A stretch of DNA of 64,000 bases from Limanda limanda (Eukaryota > Chordata > Actinopteri > Pleuronectiformes > Pleuronectidae): positions 7,320,311-7,384,310 of the forward strand of contig NC_083656.1 of NCBI RefSeq assembly GCF_963576545.1, given 5' to 3'. A program made the translations under genes and the position numbers. Position 1 is the stretch's first letter. Every line of letters begins with the position of its first letter. The notes beneath the pieces were generated by a model. That model was not told the origin of the DNA and made no database searches. It saw only the letters and a list, made by a program, of their open reading frames with translations. This document shows, one piece after another, positions 39,819 to 62,802 of this stretch.

Positions 39819-39844
<26 letters not shown>
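39819..39844. repeat. (TG)n microsatellite
   Basis: About thirteen TG units. Confidence 0.95.
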
Positions 39845-39849
<5 letters not shown>

Positions 39850-40099
39850 ACATGCTATAACGTATAAATCAGTGTATTCCTCTCATGTCACTGTCATGTG
39901 TGTGTAATCCACATGGTTTTACACACTTTCTGCTCTTTCACATTGAAATCAAACCACCACACGTTCACTTCCAGTCGCTTTTCTTACCTGTTCAGTGGTT
40001 TTCACCTCCTGCTAAGAAAAAAAACGTCGGTTTTAATCCAGTCGGGCGAGAAAAATGCAGCTCCTGCAGCCTGAGGAAGATGATGGTGAAGATGATGAA

Positions 40100-40440
40100 G
40101 ATGATGATGTGGTGGTGGTGGCGGAGCTGCTTTTTTTTTTTTGCTCCACACAACTTTTCCAGCAGCCTCACTTCCTCGGCTCCGGACCGGCGCTCACAGT
40201 CATGGTCCCCCCGGGAAGGAAGCGCTTGAGTCCGGCGTGAGGAAGAGGAAGAGGAGGCGGAGGAAGGTGAAGAAAAGTGCGGACGGAGAAAAGAAAGTAG
40301 GGCGACACGGTGGAGCTTCGGTGGGATCAGCTGTCATCTCCTCAGACATCAGCTCGCGGCTCCTCTCTCCATGCCTGCACAAAACTAACACCCACTTTTT
40401 TCCACTGCGAGCGAAGGCTGCCCCCGCTGCCGCCTGACTG
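40100..40440 (-). promoter_or_regulatory. dnmbp: GC-rich block, candidate dnmbp long-form promoter and non-coding exon 1
   Basis: GC and CpG content rises sharply here against AT-rich flanks. It lies upstream of dnmbp exon 2, whose acceptor requires an earlier exon. Possible minus-strand donors include ACT/GTGAGC near 40195. The transcription start cannot be fixed by eye. Confidence 0.4.
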
Positions 40441-40509
40441 CAAATACATCTTTTAAATTCAAGTTCAGATGAACAACAGAGGTGTGATCACAGTAAAATG
40501 TATTATAAC

Positions 40510-40775
40510 TAGGTATTTGATATAATACATACACAAAAACATAATTAAAGAAAAATTAAATGGACAACCAAGACTGATATCCAAGAAAATGCAAAGTATA
40601 TGATATAAAGCGTACACAAAAACATATAGAAAGTAAAGAATTTAATACATATGTGGTCAATTTGAAATAAAGTGATGATAAAATATTGTAAAAAGGACTG
40701 ATTGCTGTGATATTGCAAAGTATATGACATAAAGCATACACAAAAACAAAGAGAAAATTTAAAAAATAAGTGGAA
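40510..40775. repeat. imperfect tandem repeat, about 3 units
   Basis: The block gcaaagtatatgayataaag, cgtacacaaaaaca recurs at 40591 and 40714, with a more diverged copy at about 40510 (tatttgatataatacatacacaaaaac). Confidence 0.7.
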
Positions 40776-41074
40776 TTCAAATGCATGCAGTCTAAACTTA
40801 TATAGGGTTTTTTAAAGTTTGCATTACGTCACATATTATTGCAAAATCAGCATGGTTGAAGCAAGTTGTAAATAAGTTTTTCAGGCTTACGCAATAAAGA
40901 GAAATTAAGTCAAATTAGACACAAAGAAGAAGTACAAACACACATTCGATCAATCTGAAACTGAATGACTCACAGAGAGATTGTGTGTTTTTTGTACCTT
41001 TTACAATATTTTATAGTGTTATCTCGTTAAAATAAAACACAGCTGAGTCTGACTAATTTCCTTCTACATCAATA

Positions 41075-41240
41075 TTAAGTCAAATTAAAGTTAAAAATGT
41101 AGTTAAACTAAATGAAATATCTGAGTTAAATCAATCTAGAAATTTAGTTAAATTAAATTAAATATTTTAGTTAAATTAAAGTTAAAATTGAGTTAAATCA
41201 AATTCAAAAATTGAGTTAAATTAACTCAAATATTTGAGTC
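41075..41240. repeat. AT-rich stretch with recurrent gagttaaatt/agttaaattaaa
   Basis: At least eight near-copies of an (a)gttaaat(t/c)aaa word are packed into about 165 bp, like a decayed minisatellite. Confidence 0.6.
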
Positions 41241-41602
41241 TTTTCCCTTTCATTCTTTTTTCAGAAATTTATATATAAAATGGCAAGAAAGCTTTTGCTG
41301 AATCTCCACTCTTCTTTTAGGTCTCTTTGGAATTCATTATATATTTAATACAGTTAGAAGTGTGAGCGTGTCCAGAGTAAAAGTATAGTAAATAACAGTA
41401 GCTATTGTGAGTTACTCTAAAAAGTGGATTTGAGTAATATTTGAAGTAATGTAAAGTTTTGAGTGAATCTCACTTAATTTTCTGCTGTAGTGGTGCCAAT
41501 CCACATTTGTGTACTTTATCAATTTAATAAAAAAGCTTGTTCCATTAATCCACATTTCTAATTGGAGTCAAAGCGCCTCATTTAAATTAACCATTTTGCG
41601 TC

Positions 41603-41680
41603 TGACGTCATAACCTCAACTTCTGTTGCCTCGGGCGGTTTCTTCGCCCGATCGCCGCCATCTTTCTTCTCCTCCAGCAG
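41603..41680 (+). promoter_or_regulatory. candidate promoter and first non-coding exon: CRE, YY1 site, splice donor
   Basis: A perfect CRE (TGACGTCA, 41603-41610) lies 43 bp before an exact YY1-type GCCGCCATCTT (41654-41664). A strong donor CAGCAG/GTAAGT follows at 41681. This is typical of a short non-coding first exon on the plus strand, probably for the connexin 0.9 kb downstream. No good acceptor before the connexin ATG was found, so the link is uncertain. Confidence 0.5.
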
Positions 41681-42574
41681 GTAAGTCAAGTTCCCGATTT
41701 TTTTTCTTGTCAAATGACATCTCATGTAAGGTATTAAATTGTCCCCTGAATATGTTGTAACATATCAAGCTAACTCTTTGAACCAAGGATTTATTTCACC
41801 CAGAGTCTGTGAATTTGGAAGACGTGTGTTTTATTGACGGGTTAACATCTAGCTAGCGCTAGCCTTAGCTAGCCGTTTGCCAAGTTCTCCGACACCCTAG
41901 CGAAACACTCCCGTTAAAAAACGTTCCCGGTGTGTTTCTTCATGGAGCCTGAACCCCTCAGTTTAACATTAAAGTGTATCTGCATCTCTGAAAATGTCAC
42001 CCGGCTCAGCGGCTTTACTTCTGCCTGAAGTTTAATGCTCCGGCACATCTGTGATGGCCCCCGGGTTTCGCGCTCATGTCCCCGCTGAAACGGTCAGGCG
42101 GAGGGGGGTTCGGGCAAGGGTTAGGGTTAGTGGGAGAGGAGCGCGGGCGGAGAGGAGGTCGGGGGAGAGGGGCTGGGTGCCTCGGCTGGTCGCCCATTCT
42201 TGTGGCGGCCCTCGTATTTCACGTCGGGATAGTATGGAGACGAGTCTCGCTGTGTCAAAGCACCACAGGTAACTCGTTACGCTAAGCGTACTCAGCTCAG
42301 TATTTATGTGCCAGGGCGACATGACATCCTTTGTATTAATGTTGGGATGTATGGAGATGAAGGCAATAAGTTCTCACTGTGTGAGAGGACCACAGATAAC
42401 CCGCTCGTTGACCGTGTTACCAGCTCAGTAATTTCCACTAGTCACTGCTGTGCCCATTGAGTCCATAAACAGAATAAAATAAAATAAATAAAATGTGAAT
42501 ATTAATGTGGATAGTAGTTAAGAAGTAAACCATTTCTGCTCTCTCCTCGTCGCTGTTGCTTCTCTGCAACCACC
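41681..42574 (+). other. putative 5' intron/leader of the connexin, including a GC-rich block
   Basis: 42050-42220 is GC- and CpG-rich. A local duplication lies at 42224-42440. There is no AG between the pyrimidine-rich tract 42532-42566 and the ATG, so an acceptor just before the start is missing and transcription may instead start locally, near the AT-rich 42472-42493. Confidence 0.4.
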
Positions 42575-43278
42575 ATGAGCTGGAGTCCCCTGACTGATCT
42601 GCTGGATAAAATCCAAAACTACTCCACGTTTTTGGGCAAGATCTGGCTCATCATCTTCGTTGTTGGCCGCATTCTGCTGACGACTGTAGGAGGAAAGTCC
42701 GTCTACGAGGATGAGCTGAGCAGGTTCGTCTGCAACACAGATCAACGGGGCTGCCAGACCGTCTGCTACAACAGCTTCGGTCCGCTCTCGCACATCCGCT
42801 TCTGGATCTACCAAATCTTCCTGTTGGCCACACCTTCACTCATGTACCTGGGCTACGCGGTCAACAAGATTGTTCGAGCAGGGGAGCGGGCTGGTAATGG
42901 ATTATCACGGAGGAAACCCCAGAAGGATTTAAAGGCGCGGCATGATGGACGCAAATGTATAAAAGAAGATGGGCTAATGCGTGCTTACGTGTTTCAGCTC
43001 TTGGCCCGCTCTTTGCTGGAGGGGCCTTCATGTGCGGTCAGTACTTCCTCTATGGATTTTCAGTACCTGAGTCCTTCATGTGCTCTGACTTTCCCTGCCC
43101 TCACATTGTGGAGTGCTTTGTGTCTCGCCCCACTGAGAAAACAATCTTTCTCCTGACCATGTATGTTGTCTGTCTGGCTCTCAATGTGTGGGAGATGTTT
43201 CATTTGGGCATCGGCACCATCCGTGATAGTGTACGCACCCGCCCGGTGCAGCTCCCTGATGGTTCCCTGTTGATCTGA
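42575..43278 (+). CDS. gamma-type connexin (gap junction protein), with a one-base frame break
   Basis: Connexins form hexameric membrane channels that couple neighbouring cells. Single coding exon, about 234 residues. The start [18 protein letters not shown] and GKIWL match Cx45/GJC1-type sequences. Loop 1 has C-x6-C-x3-C ([15 protein letters not shown]), loop 2 has C-x4-C-x5-C ([13 protein letters not shown]) with [11 protein letters not shown] after it. RHDGR...KEDGLM before the third membrane segment and IGTIRDSVR after the fourth are gamma-group features. The C-tail is very short. The frame from 42575 is correct to about 43020; from there the match continues in another frame to TGA at 43276. 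One extra base in the G run 43021-43024 would restore it. This is either a sequencing or assembly slip or a genuine frameshift making the gene non-functional. The ATG context is CCACCATGA. Confidence 0.85.
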
Positions 43279-44105
43279 AGGACAAGCTGTGTCTTTTTGT
43301 TTTTCCTAAAATCAGTTTTTTTTTTTTTACTCCTCAGATCAACACATATTTATATATCTTTTATGTTGTCATTGGTTAAATTGACAGTTTTTCTTGTTTT
43401 CTCTTTAACATATTGTTCAATGGATGTTGCTTTTAGACACGTGATGTTTGTTCCATGAAGTTTTTCTCAACCTTTCTTTAATCTGGCGTCTGGCCTGTAT
43501 TTGTATGAAAGCTTCCTTGTTATTATGCCTATTAGAGGCTTGTCTGATTTATGTTTTTTATGCATTTTGCATATAGTTGACCAATTTTATCCATTTTAGC
43601 TGATATGTTAATCTTATTTTCAGGTCCTAAATGACAAAAGTATGAACGGGTGCACAAGAGATTACATGTTTGGTAACCTTATGGTCAGCCGCTCTGTTAT
43701 TGCCAGTTGTGTTGCACTGAATCCAGTTTTTCTGCTGTGTCTGCACTAAGGACAGCTTCCTCATATGTGATCTTCTATGTGCGGAACAATAGCAGGAAAC
43801 GAAGCCAGTTGGATGCTTTAACCCTTGTGAAAGCAACTAACATGTAAATAGCCTCAGTTTACACATACAGGATATATGCACCCAGATCCCTGCACTGTGC
43901 AGAATGTTTGGTTAATTACCTTTGAAATGCAAATACAGCTAAATCTGCAACACATTCCATGTCAGTGTGCAGCTTTTTTTTCATGTGCCAACCTTAGTAT
44001 TTATTCTAAAGTATTCAGGACAAGGGGAGGGGGGGGACAAAAGGGCATAGACTCACGCGTCAACCCTAAAATTCACCTAGAAATAAATCTTTTGCTCTGG
44101 TAAAG
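43279..44105 (+). other. connexin 3' untranslated region
   Basis: AT-rich, no open frame of note. The first AATAAA on the plus strand after the stop that I saw is at 44082-44087. Confidence 0.5.
44082..44087 (+). terminator. candidate connexin poly(A) signal AATAAA
   Basis: AATAAA about 800 bp after the stop. Another lies near 44171. Confidence 0.35.
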
Positions 44106-45823
44106 CTCCAAAAAAGCTTTAAGTGTTTAAACTTATTGATCATTAAAACAAATCAGCCAGTTGTGTTTAAAATAAACATTTGTATAACTTATACTAGAGA
44201 CGATATTCACTTATACATGCATTGGCATATTTGTAGCATGTGGCAAGGAAGACAAAAGTTACAGCTTTTACAATATATTATATTTTATAACTCTAAGATA
44301 AACATGTGTCTTTAAAATGTATCATAAGGAGAATGACATATTGAAGCATATTGCAAAATAAACTTGCATTCATTCTTAAAAAGCTTTTAAATTGTACTAT
44401 TTCTCTTTTTAATTTGTCATCACCATCAACACTGTCCAAGTAAAGACACATAGCACAAACATGTCGACCTTCATGTGCTACAAAAGAACAATTCATTTTT
44501 AAGAGTGTCTGTTCAGTAACTTCCAATAAATCCAGGTCCCCCCAGTGTCAGTCAATGAACGTGGGTATATCAGTGTAGGAAGTGTCTGGCTCTGTGCGAC
44601 CACTGGTGGGCTTCATTGACGCCACATTTGGCCAACTGAGTGCACACACACACACACGCTCACATGCTCACACACAGACACACACTCACATGCTCACACC
44701 CATTCTACAACTGCGAACCCTCCAGATCGGTGGCCCTGTATGAAACGCCGGCTTTGTGTCCACACACAGTGGTCACTTTCATTAAAGGGCAGTTTGTGGG
44801 TCTATTGTTGTCTTTCAGTATTTTGCTGCCAGTTGATCGTCACCATAAAGCTCAGCGGGCAGAGAACACATTGGCCGTCGTACAATCATCCCATTGTGTT
44901 TCCTCTGAGAAACATCAGCCAGAGTGTTGGCGCAGGCAAAAAAATGACACTGAGTGTGGGCAGTTATTACTGGACTGGACTGATAGTTGAACTGATGTCA
45001 GTAAATGACTCAATGATTACTAAGAGTTCGCAATAGGAACAGTGGGTTTGACATTGCTTGGCTGATGTGTAGTCAAGATTTTGAGATGTATTATTCTCTC
45101 CAATGTCACATTTTCTGTTTAAATAGGTGGATACTTTTATTAAAAAATGTTTCCTACTTACACAGTGTCTCTTTCCATGAAGTTATTTGTGTGTGACTCC
45201 ATGTTTAACTCAGTACCTCTGATATTAAATCTGAAGTGCGTTTTTCCTCTTTCCTGTTTGTCAGAGAGATGCTATTGTTGTATTCTCTAGTGTTTATGAA
45301 TATTAAGAACAAGTAGAGAGATCTGTTGTCCAGTCCACTCTTAAGAGTCCAGAGGGGCCTCTTGTTAACAGCTCGGAGGATCAGTCCCTTCAACACAATG
45401 TGAAATCACAGTTTTGAACGTCCTTCATGCTGTTGAAATGTTCAATACGTTTTCATCTTTTATTCTTATAATAAGATCAAATAGATCGATCAAAATGATT
45501 TGAAATGCACCCTTTCCAAATAGAGATACAAACCTTTTCAATCCAAACCAAGAGTTTGTCATTTGGGCAATTTAGGATGTGGATAAATATTTCCATTCAT
45601 GTTATTGTGCATTGTTCTATGAGACATGGTCATGCGACCCTTTGCTGCCACCTCCAGGACGCTGAGGCTCATCTGACCATAGTGATGAGGCACCTCGTTG
45701 CTGATTCATCAGGGTGACTAATCTCAAGTTGAACAAGTTGATGCTTTGTATTTAACAGTTAAAGCTTTATCATTGTACTTATTGTGAAATTGTGTGACTG
45801 AATCTGAGCTACACAAGCTCTAC
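44106..45823. other. intergenic DNA
   Basis: No gene recognised. A short CA-rich stretch lies at 44641-44700. Confidence 0.6.
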
Positions 45824-45828
45824 AAGTT

Positions 45829-48199
45829 CAGGGTTCCCACGCTTGCCTTGAAAAAAAATTCCATGCTACCTCCTGATTTTCCAGGTACCATATTAAGTGA
45901 TGATCTATAGGCCCCTGAAGCTTTCCTCAGTACAGCAACCTCACTAGTAAGCTTAACTTAACAGTATAGATGTATAGAATCAGTCTGTGCATGATCAATG
46001 ATTTTTAAAAAATGTCTCACCCACAATTTTCCTATTTAGTAGTATCATTTTTTTAAAGAAAAAAACAAAAAATCGCAGCTCTGTGGACTTGTATTTGAGT
46101 TCATTGGGACGAAGCTGGGACATGTGCGTCGGTATCACAACTGATGGCGCTGCCCGCACGACAGGACAACCCTCAGGTGTTGTGAGGAGAGGAGAATACT
46201 TGAGAAAGCGCAGAATGCAACTTGGAACCATTATTGTTAGCATGAAATTAAATCAAAAACACAATAACTCAAAGAAACTGAAAATAAAATCAAAAACTGA
46301 AAACACGTGAAGGTGTCATAAGACACTCTTGGGTCTTCTTCAGGTCTTACTAGGTTAGGCACCTGAAAAAGCAAATTGTTTCTATCAGAGCTGTGAGGTC
46401 CTTCCACTACAACGTTCAGACCAAGAGCGAGTGAGGAGCCTGAGGGCTCCTCTATTTATAGGCTGCCTCTCACAGACTCCTCCCCCTTGTCTATTCCACT
46501 GTGATCCTTTAATTCTATAACTGTGACTAAAACCAAACTTATTTATATATATTATCATTCATGATACCGTGTATCTATGAATATATTATATTTTATTGGA
46601 CTTAAGTGATGTATTTATTTATTTAAGTCAAATTGTGACTTCAAACAAAGTTCGTATCAATAAACTGTGATTGTTTTAACTCACATATCAAAATAATTGA
46701 TATTAATTTAAGTTGTCCACATCCATGTATTCTTTTTGTAATAAATCATGTTGTTATTACTACTTTGTGACGTCTACGTATTGTCTTTGTATAACTGAGC
46801 TGTGACTTGTGATTTTAGGTCAATTTCGTATAGATAAACTGTGATTGTTTTAACTTACATGTCAAATTACATGTTATTTGTTTGAATTTCACAACACAAA
46901 TGTGGAAGCAGCCGTTTACCACCACAGTGTATTTCCTGGGAATTCTGCTTGGCTCTTTCTTCTCCGGGAATACTGGCGCTATGTCACAATGGCTTTGGCG
47001 CTGCCTTGTCTGATCTACATCCCCCTCTGGAGGTAAGTTGCACCCACTTTAAGGAAGCTAGTATTTGTGGTTACCTACTACATGATAGTGACTGGAGATC
47101 AATTAATTTTTAAGACCTAGCTAAATCAAATTTAAAACTTTTTAAGTCTTTTTTAGGCCTAAAATTCCGATGATTTAATTTAAGACTTTTTAAAACCCCG
47201 CGGGAACAATGTGTAAAGCACGGGCCATCCAAGGACCTCCGGTGGTGCTCCTAAACGGATAATACTACAGTTATAACACACGGAAATTACAGTTACGGGG
47301 ACATTTACTATAGAAGGCTGAAAATACAGCTACAAGAACAGTAACAAAGCATCTATTATGCTTATTTCTCTCCACTTGTCCAAGGGAGGGTCCGTTGCTT
47401 AGTCAGGTAATAGGTCAATTTAGATTGAGTCTGGAAGCCCTGGCACGACGTTTCTAAATATTGGGTATCGTTTGTTTTTTTCCCCAATACCGGTGCCTGA
47501 ACCGATACTTTAAAAAAAAAAAAAAGAGTTCAAAACGACAATGACAACATTTTAGAAAGGCTTTTTAAATTTTTATAACTTTGAGACTCTGGCATGCTAA
47601 CTAGTTATGCGGCCCCGTGCGGTTGGCGTCCAACTAATAAGAGGGACAAGTGGAATTTAGCCACACGAGATTGAGCAATAACAGGTCTGGGATGATTGGT
47701 GACATTATTAATGTCCGTGTTTGCGCTGCTGGCACACTGGATGGCCTGCATCTGGTGTATGATCAGACGGTTTTAATTCATTCTGAGCTACTCGCAATCA
47801 TGGATAATGTTAATCATCCTGCTCTTCATGAATGGTTTGGGGCAGGTGTCTAACTTTATAGCTGCTTTGATGCTTGATAAATATACGCTTCTCATCTATT
47901 GTTACGCACTTTCAAGATTTACAATGCATGTGTAAATAACTTGGTGCATTTCTCTTCCCTGTTCGACACTCATCACAAGGATTGTATTCCTTTCTCCCTG
48001 TCGAAGATCGCACGACAAAGAATAGGACTTTTCTCCTACGGTTCAGGATATGCTTCGACTCTGTATTCTCTCCAGGACAACTGTTTCAATTTCCATGTAA
48101 GTGTTCACTTTTGCTCAGTTTCCATGACTTTTCCAAACCTGGAAAATGAAAAAATAAATTCCATGTTTTCCATGGTTTCCAGGTACCGTGGGAACCCTG
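45829..48199. mobile_element. probable hAT-like DNA transposon, non-autonomous, 2.37 kb
   Basis: The left end CAGGGTTCCCACG (45829-45841) is the exact reverse complement of the right end (48187-48199), 13 of 13 bases. Both ends are flanked by AAGTT (45824-45828 and 48200-48204), a 5-bp target duplication. Ends starting CAGGG, and the ttttccaggtacc and catggaa words inside, resemble fish hAT elements. Classical hAT duplications are 8 bp, so the superfamily is uncertain. No transposase is recognisable. Inside are other repeat fragments (around 47100-47210 and 47455-47525) and a piece of an SLC22 gene. Confidence 0.7.
46903..47032 (+). pseudogene. SLC22 transporter fragment (organic cation/carnitine transporter family)
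   Basis: Two pieces lie side by side. 46903-46965 reads WKQPFTTTVYFLGILLGSFF, like the second membrane segment of SLC22A4/5 (WK.P.T.SLFFVGVLLGSF). From 46968, one frame off, EYWRYVTMALALPCLIYIPL reads like the much later sixth membrane segment region (RDWR...VALTMPG). The ~100 or more residues between them are absent and the frames do not agree, so it cannot make the protein. It ends in a good splice donor, CTGGAG/GTAAGT, so it derives from genomic exons and not from a spliced RNA copy. It lies inside the transposon at 45829-48199. Confidence 0.6.
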
Positions 48200-48713
48200 A
48201 AGTTGCTATTGTAAAATGATTTATTCACAATTTTTTCCACTTCATTTTAATTCTCTGTTATTTTATGTTTTCTTAATACTTGTTTGGGCCAGACTGACAT
48301 GCTATAAATTCAACTTCAGCTTGCAGTGAACGGGTATTATTGCAATTATGAAAGGTTATTCATTCAAATCCATTAAAGAGATGCAAACACGGTAAGAACT
48401 GAACTGTCTTTTATTTCCAATTTTCATCAAATTATAGAAATTAAAATCCAAAAAGTCTTTAAGAAATACAGGAAATCAATACTGTTACATAAATACACGA
48501 GGTTGGCAACAATTCTTCGATACGGACACACAGTTTATATATCGACAAAACACAGGGGTTTGAAATACATAATCAGAAGACTAACAAAGGTAATTTACCA
48601 TTCCCATAAATTGTATGTGTGAAGTGTGAATGTGTGTATTTTTCTTACAGTATGCGGGACTTTCAGTGTATGTGCGTGCATGTTTGTGTCACATCTGAAT
48701 AAGTGTCCGTGTC
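48200..48713 (-). other. cpn1: cpn1 3' untranslated region and short intergenic stretch
   Basis: Downstream of the cpn1 stop on the minus strand. A candidate AATAAA (minus) lies at 48415-48410, giving a 3' UTR of about 300 bp. Confidence 0.55.
48410..48415 (-). terminator. cpn1: candidate cpn1 poly(A) signal AATAAA
   Basis: AATAAA on the minus strand, about 300 bp after the cpn1 stop. Confidence 0.5.
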
Positions 48714-60776
<12,063 letters not shown>

Positions 60777-60890
60777 GGTCCCTCAGCCCAAGTTGTGCAG
60801 CACAGGAGGAGAGAAGGGGAGCCGGGTGTAGAGACCTGCTGCAACAATGCAATGCACCCGCACACACTTTCAGATGTATATTTATCTCCT
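60777..60890 (-). promoter_or_regulatory. cpn1: candidate cpn1 core promoter and 5' UTR
   Basis: A TATA-like GATAAATATA reads on the minus strand at about 60887-60876, roughly 105 bp before the ATG. Transcription could then start near 60850 with a 5' UTR of about 75 bases. Confidence 0.4.
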
Positions 60891-61359
60891 CACACACCAA
60901 ACATACTGGCTACTCCCTGCTTGCTCTTTTCCGTTCCTGTTCACCCTTGTTTCTCTCCCTCTCCCCCTGCCTCCTCCCACATACAGTCCTCACACTGAAG
61001 AGCAACTAAGGACAGCCCCTCGCTCCTTCTTTGTCTCACTCTCCTCCTCCAACAGCTGCTTCTCTCCCTCTCTCTTTCCCTTTGGGTCCTTGTCAAGTAC
61101 ATGCTACTTGCTTTATTGCTGCTTCGAATGCTTCTGCTCCCGAGTGGTCCGTCCCACAGGGCCCTCGTCTCTCTAACAATCCGATTTCCATTCTTGTCCC
61201 TGAGACACTCGTTTTCAATCCCTTCCTTTGTCTCTAACTCCAGTTCGGTTCTATGCTGCCTTCCTGGGAAAGAGGGGTTGTTTCCACGGCACTGCTCTCC
61301 CCAACCCCTGCAGCCCTCAATCATCCATTCATTAACTCTTAAGTCAACACACAGCCCCT

Positions 61360-61361
<2 letters not shown>

Positions 61362-61426
<65 letters not shown>
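61362..61426. repeat. (GT)n microsatellite
   Basis: About 32 uninterrupted GT units. Confidence 0.97.
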
Positions 61427-61427
<1 letters not shown>

Positions 61428-62603
61428 ATGCACGCACATACGCCTGCACTCCTCAGATGAATCAGTGTGAGAGGTCTTTCGCAACCTTTGGACTGGTTTT
61501 GTTGCTCGGTTTCCTTGAAGAAGCATTCACACACACACATATACTGACACACACTGACACACACACAGATATGTAGGAAAACATACCCACACACGCTCTT
61601 ATGGCCCAGGGAAGAAAGACCAAATGCTGCAATTAAAAGTCTAAAACACATCGGTTGATGCCAAGACACCCCCCGCTCTGTGAACACACACAAACACACA
61701 CACTGCAAAGCGTGCAAGGGGTGTTGTCAATCAAACCTGCCAGAGAAAAGAGAAGTGTTTTTTTTTTTCCCTACACAGAGAGTTGTGCAACAGCTTGCAG
61801 AAGTTTCTAAAAAGAGAACAGGGAAAAAGCAAATGAGACGCAAGAGAAAAGAGTCGAAGAAGGAAAATGAAGCAACATCGAAACTCAAGAGGAAAGAAAA
61901 ACAAGGAGGGAAGATGAAGATCAACAGACAAGGATGGAGAGAAAAAGGAGGTGAAAGAGAGACAATGTAAAGGACAGAGATATAGTGAGACATTTAGACA
62001 AATATAAAGACCGACTTGGCAGCAGTGCATTTAGAGATCGGCTTTTTTTTCTCATTGCTTTCCATCCCATCAGTGCCATCGCAGCTGACAAGCTAAAGTG
62101 AGAGTGAACTGGTCCTTCATTGTTTCTCTGTTTCGTCTGCCTCATTGTTTACATCTGCCCCCCCCTTTTAAACATTCACTCTGCTCCCCGCTCACATCTC
62201 TCTGCCAAAAGCTCTCAGCTGTGACTTCCAGTTCGGTGAAACCTTCCAGTCCCAAGATGTCCCACAACACGCTTCACTGAGATCAGATAAAATGGATCGT
62301 CCCCGTCACTGACCCTGAAACAACAGCACCGGACAAGTTCAGTTTGTATCAAGGAGTTAAAACATCAAGTATTAACTCTGGATTACCTCGAGGAATTTCA
62401 CCTTGAATTGTTTTAAGTGAATGTGTAACCAAAGGGAAACACTGAGGCCAAGGGACATTTTCTGTTTATACAAAACTTGGATAGTTGTGCAAGAATATTT
62501 ATACGATCACCGTGTACTTTAATGAGAATAATCACAGGGATTCTTATAGATGTGATGATGGTGTGAATGATAGTAGCACCAGTTATTAATATACAAATAC
62601 AGT

Positions 62604-62645
62604 TTGTGTGTGTGTATGTATGTGTGTGTGTGTGTGTGTGTGTGT
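62604..62645. repeat. (TG)n microsatellite, interrupted
   Basis: TG units with two TA interruptions. Confidence 0.95.
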
Positions 62646-62743
62646 CATCTGCATCATGCACGTACACTTACTGTAATATAACGCCACCTGGTGTACATAA
62701 ATGTAACTGGAGCTGTAGACAGAAGTCGTGCAGTGTTTATGGG

Positions 62744-62766
62744 ATGTGTGTGTGTGTGTGTGTGTC

Positions 62767-62801
<35 letters not shown>
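62744..62801. repeat. (TG)n microsatellite, interrupted
   Basis: TG units broken by TCTGTGCG near 62764. Confidence 0.95.

Positions 62802-62802
<1 letters not shown>

Larger units (their letters stand above)
40441..41595. other. AT-rich DNA between dnmbp and the connexin
   Basis: No gene. It holds an imperfect tandem repeat (40510-40775) and a TTAAAT-rich stretch (41075-41240). Confidence 0.7.

Noticed and set aside
40200..40391. 63-codon minus-strand frame in the GC-rich block near 40.3 kb
   Set aside because: No match to Tuba, whose start is clearly in exon 2. It is more likely untranslated first-exon or promoter DNA.
47650..48219. 67- and 106-codon frames near the right end of the transposon
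   Set aside because: I looked for hAT transposase signatures and saw none. They are short and not supported.
60941..61717. A 258-codon minus-strand open frame upstream of cpn1
   Set aside because: It crosses the TG microsatellite and CT-rich DNA, has no domain, and simple repeats keep frames open by chance.
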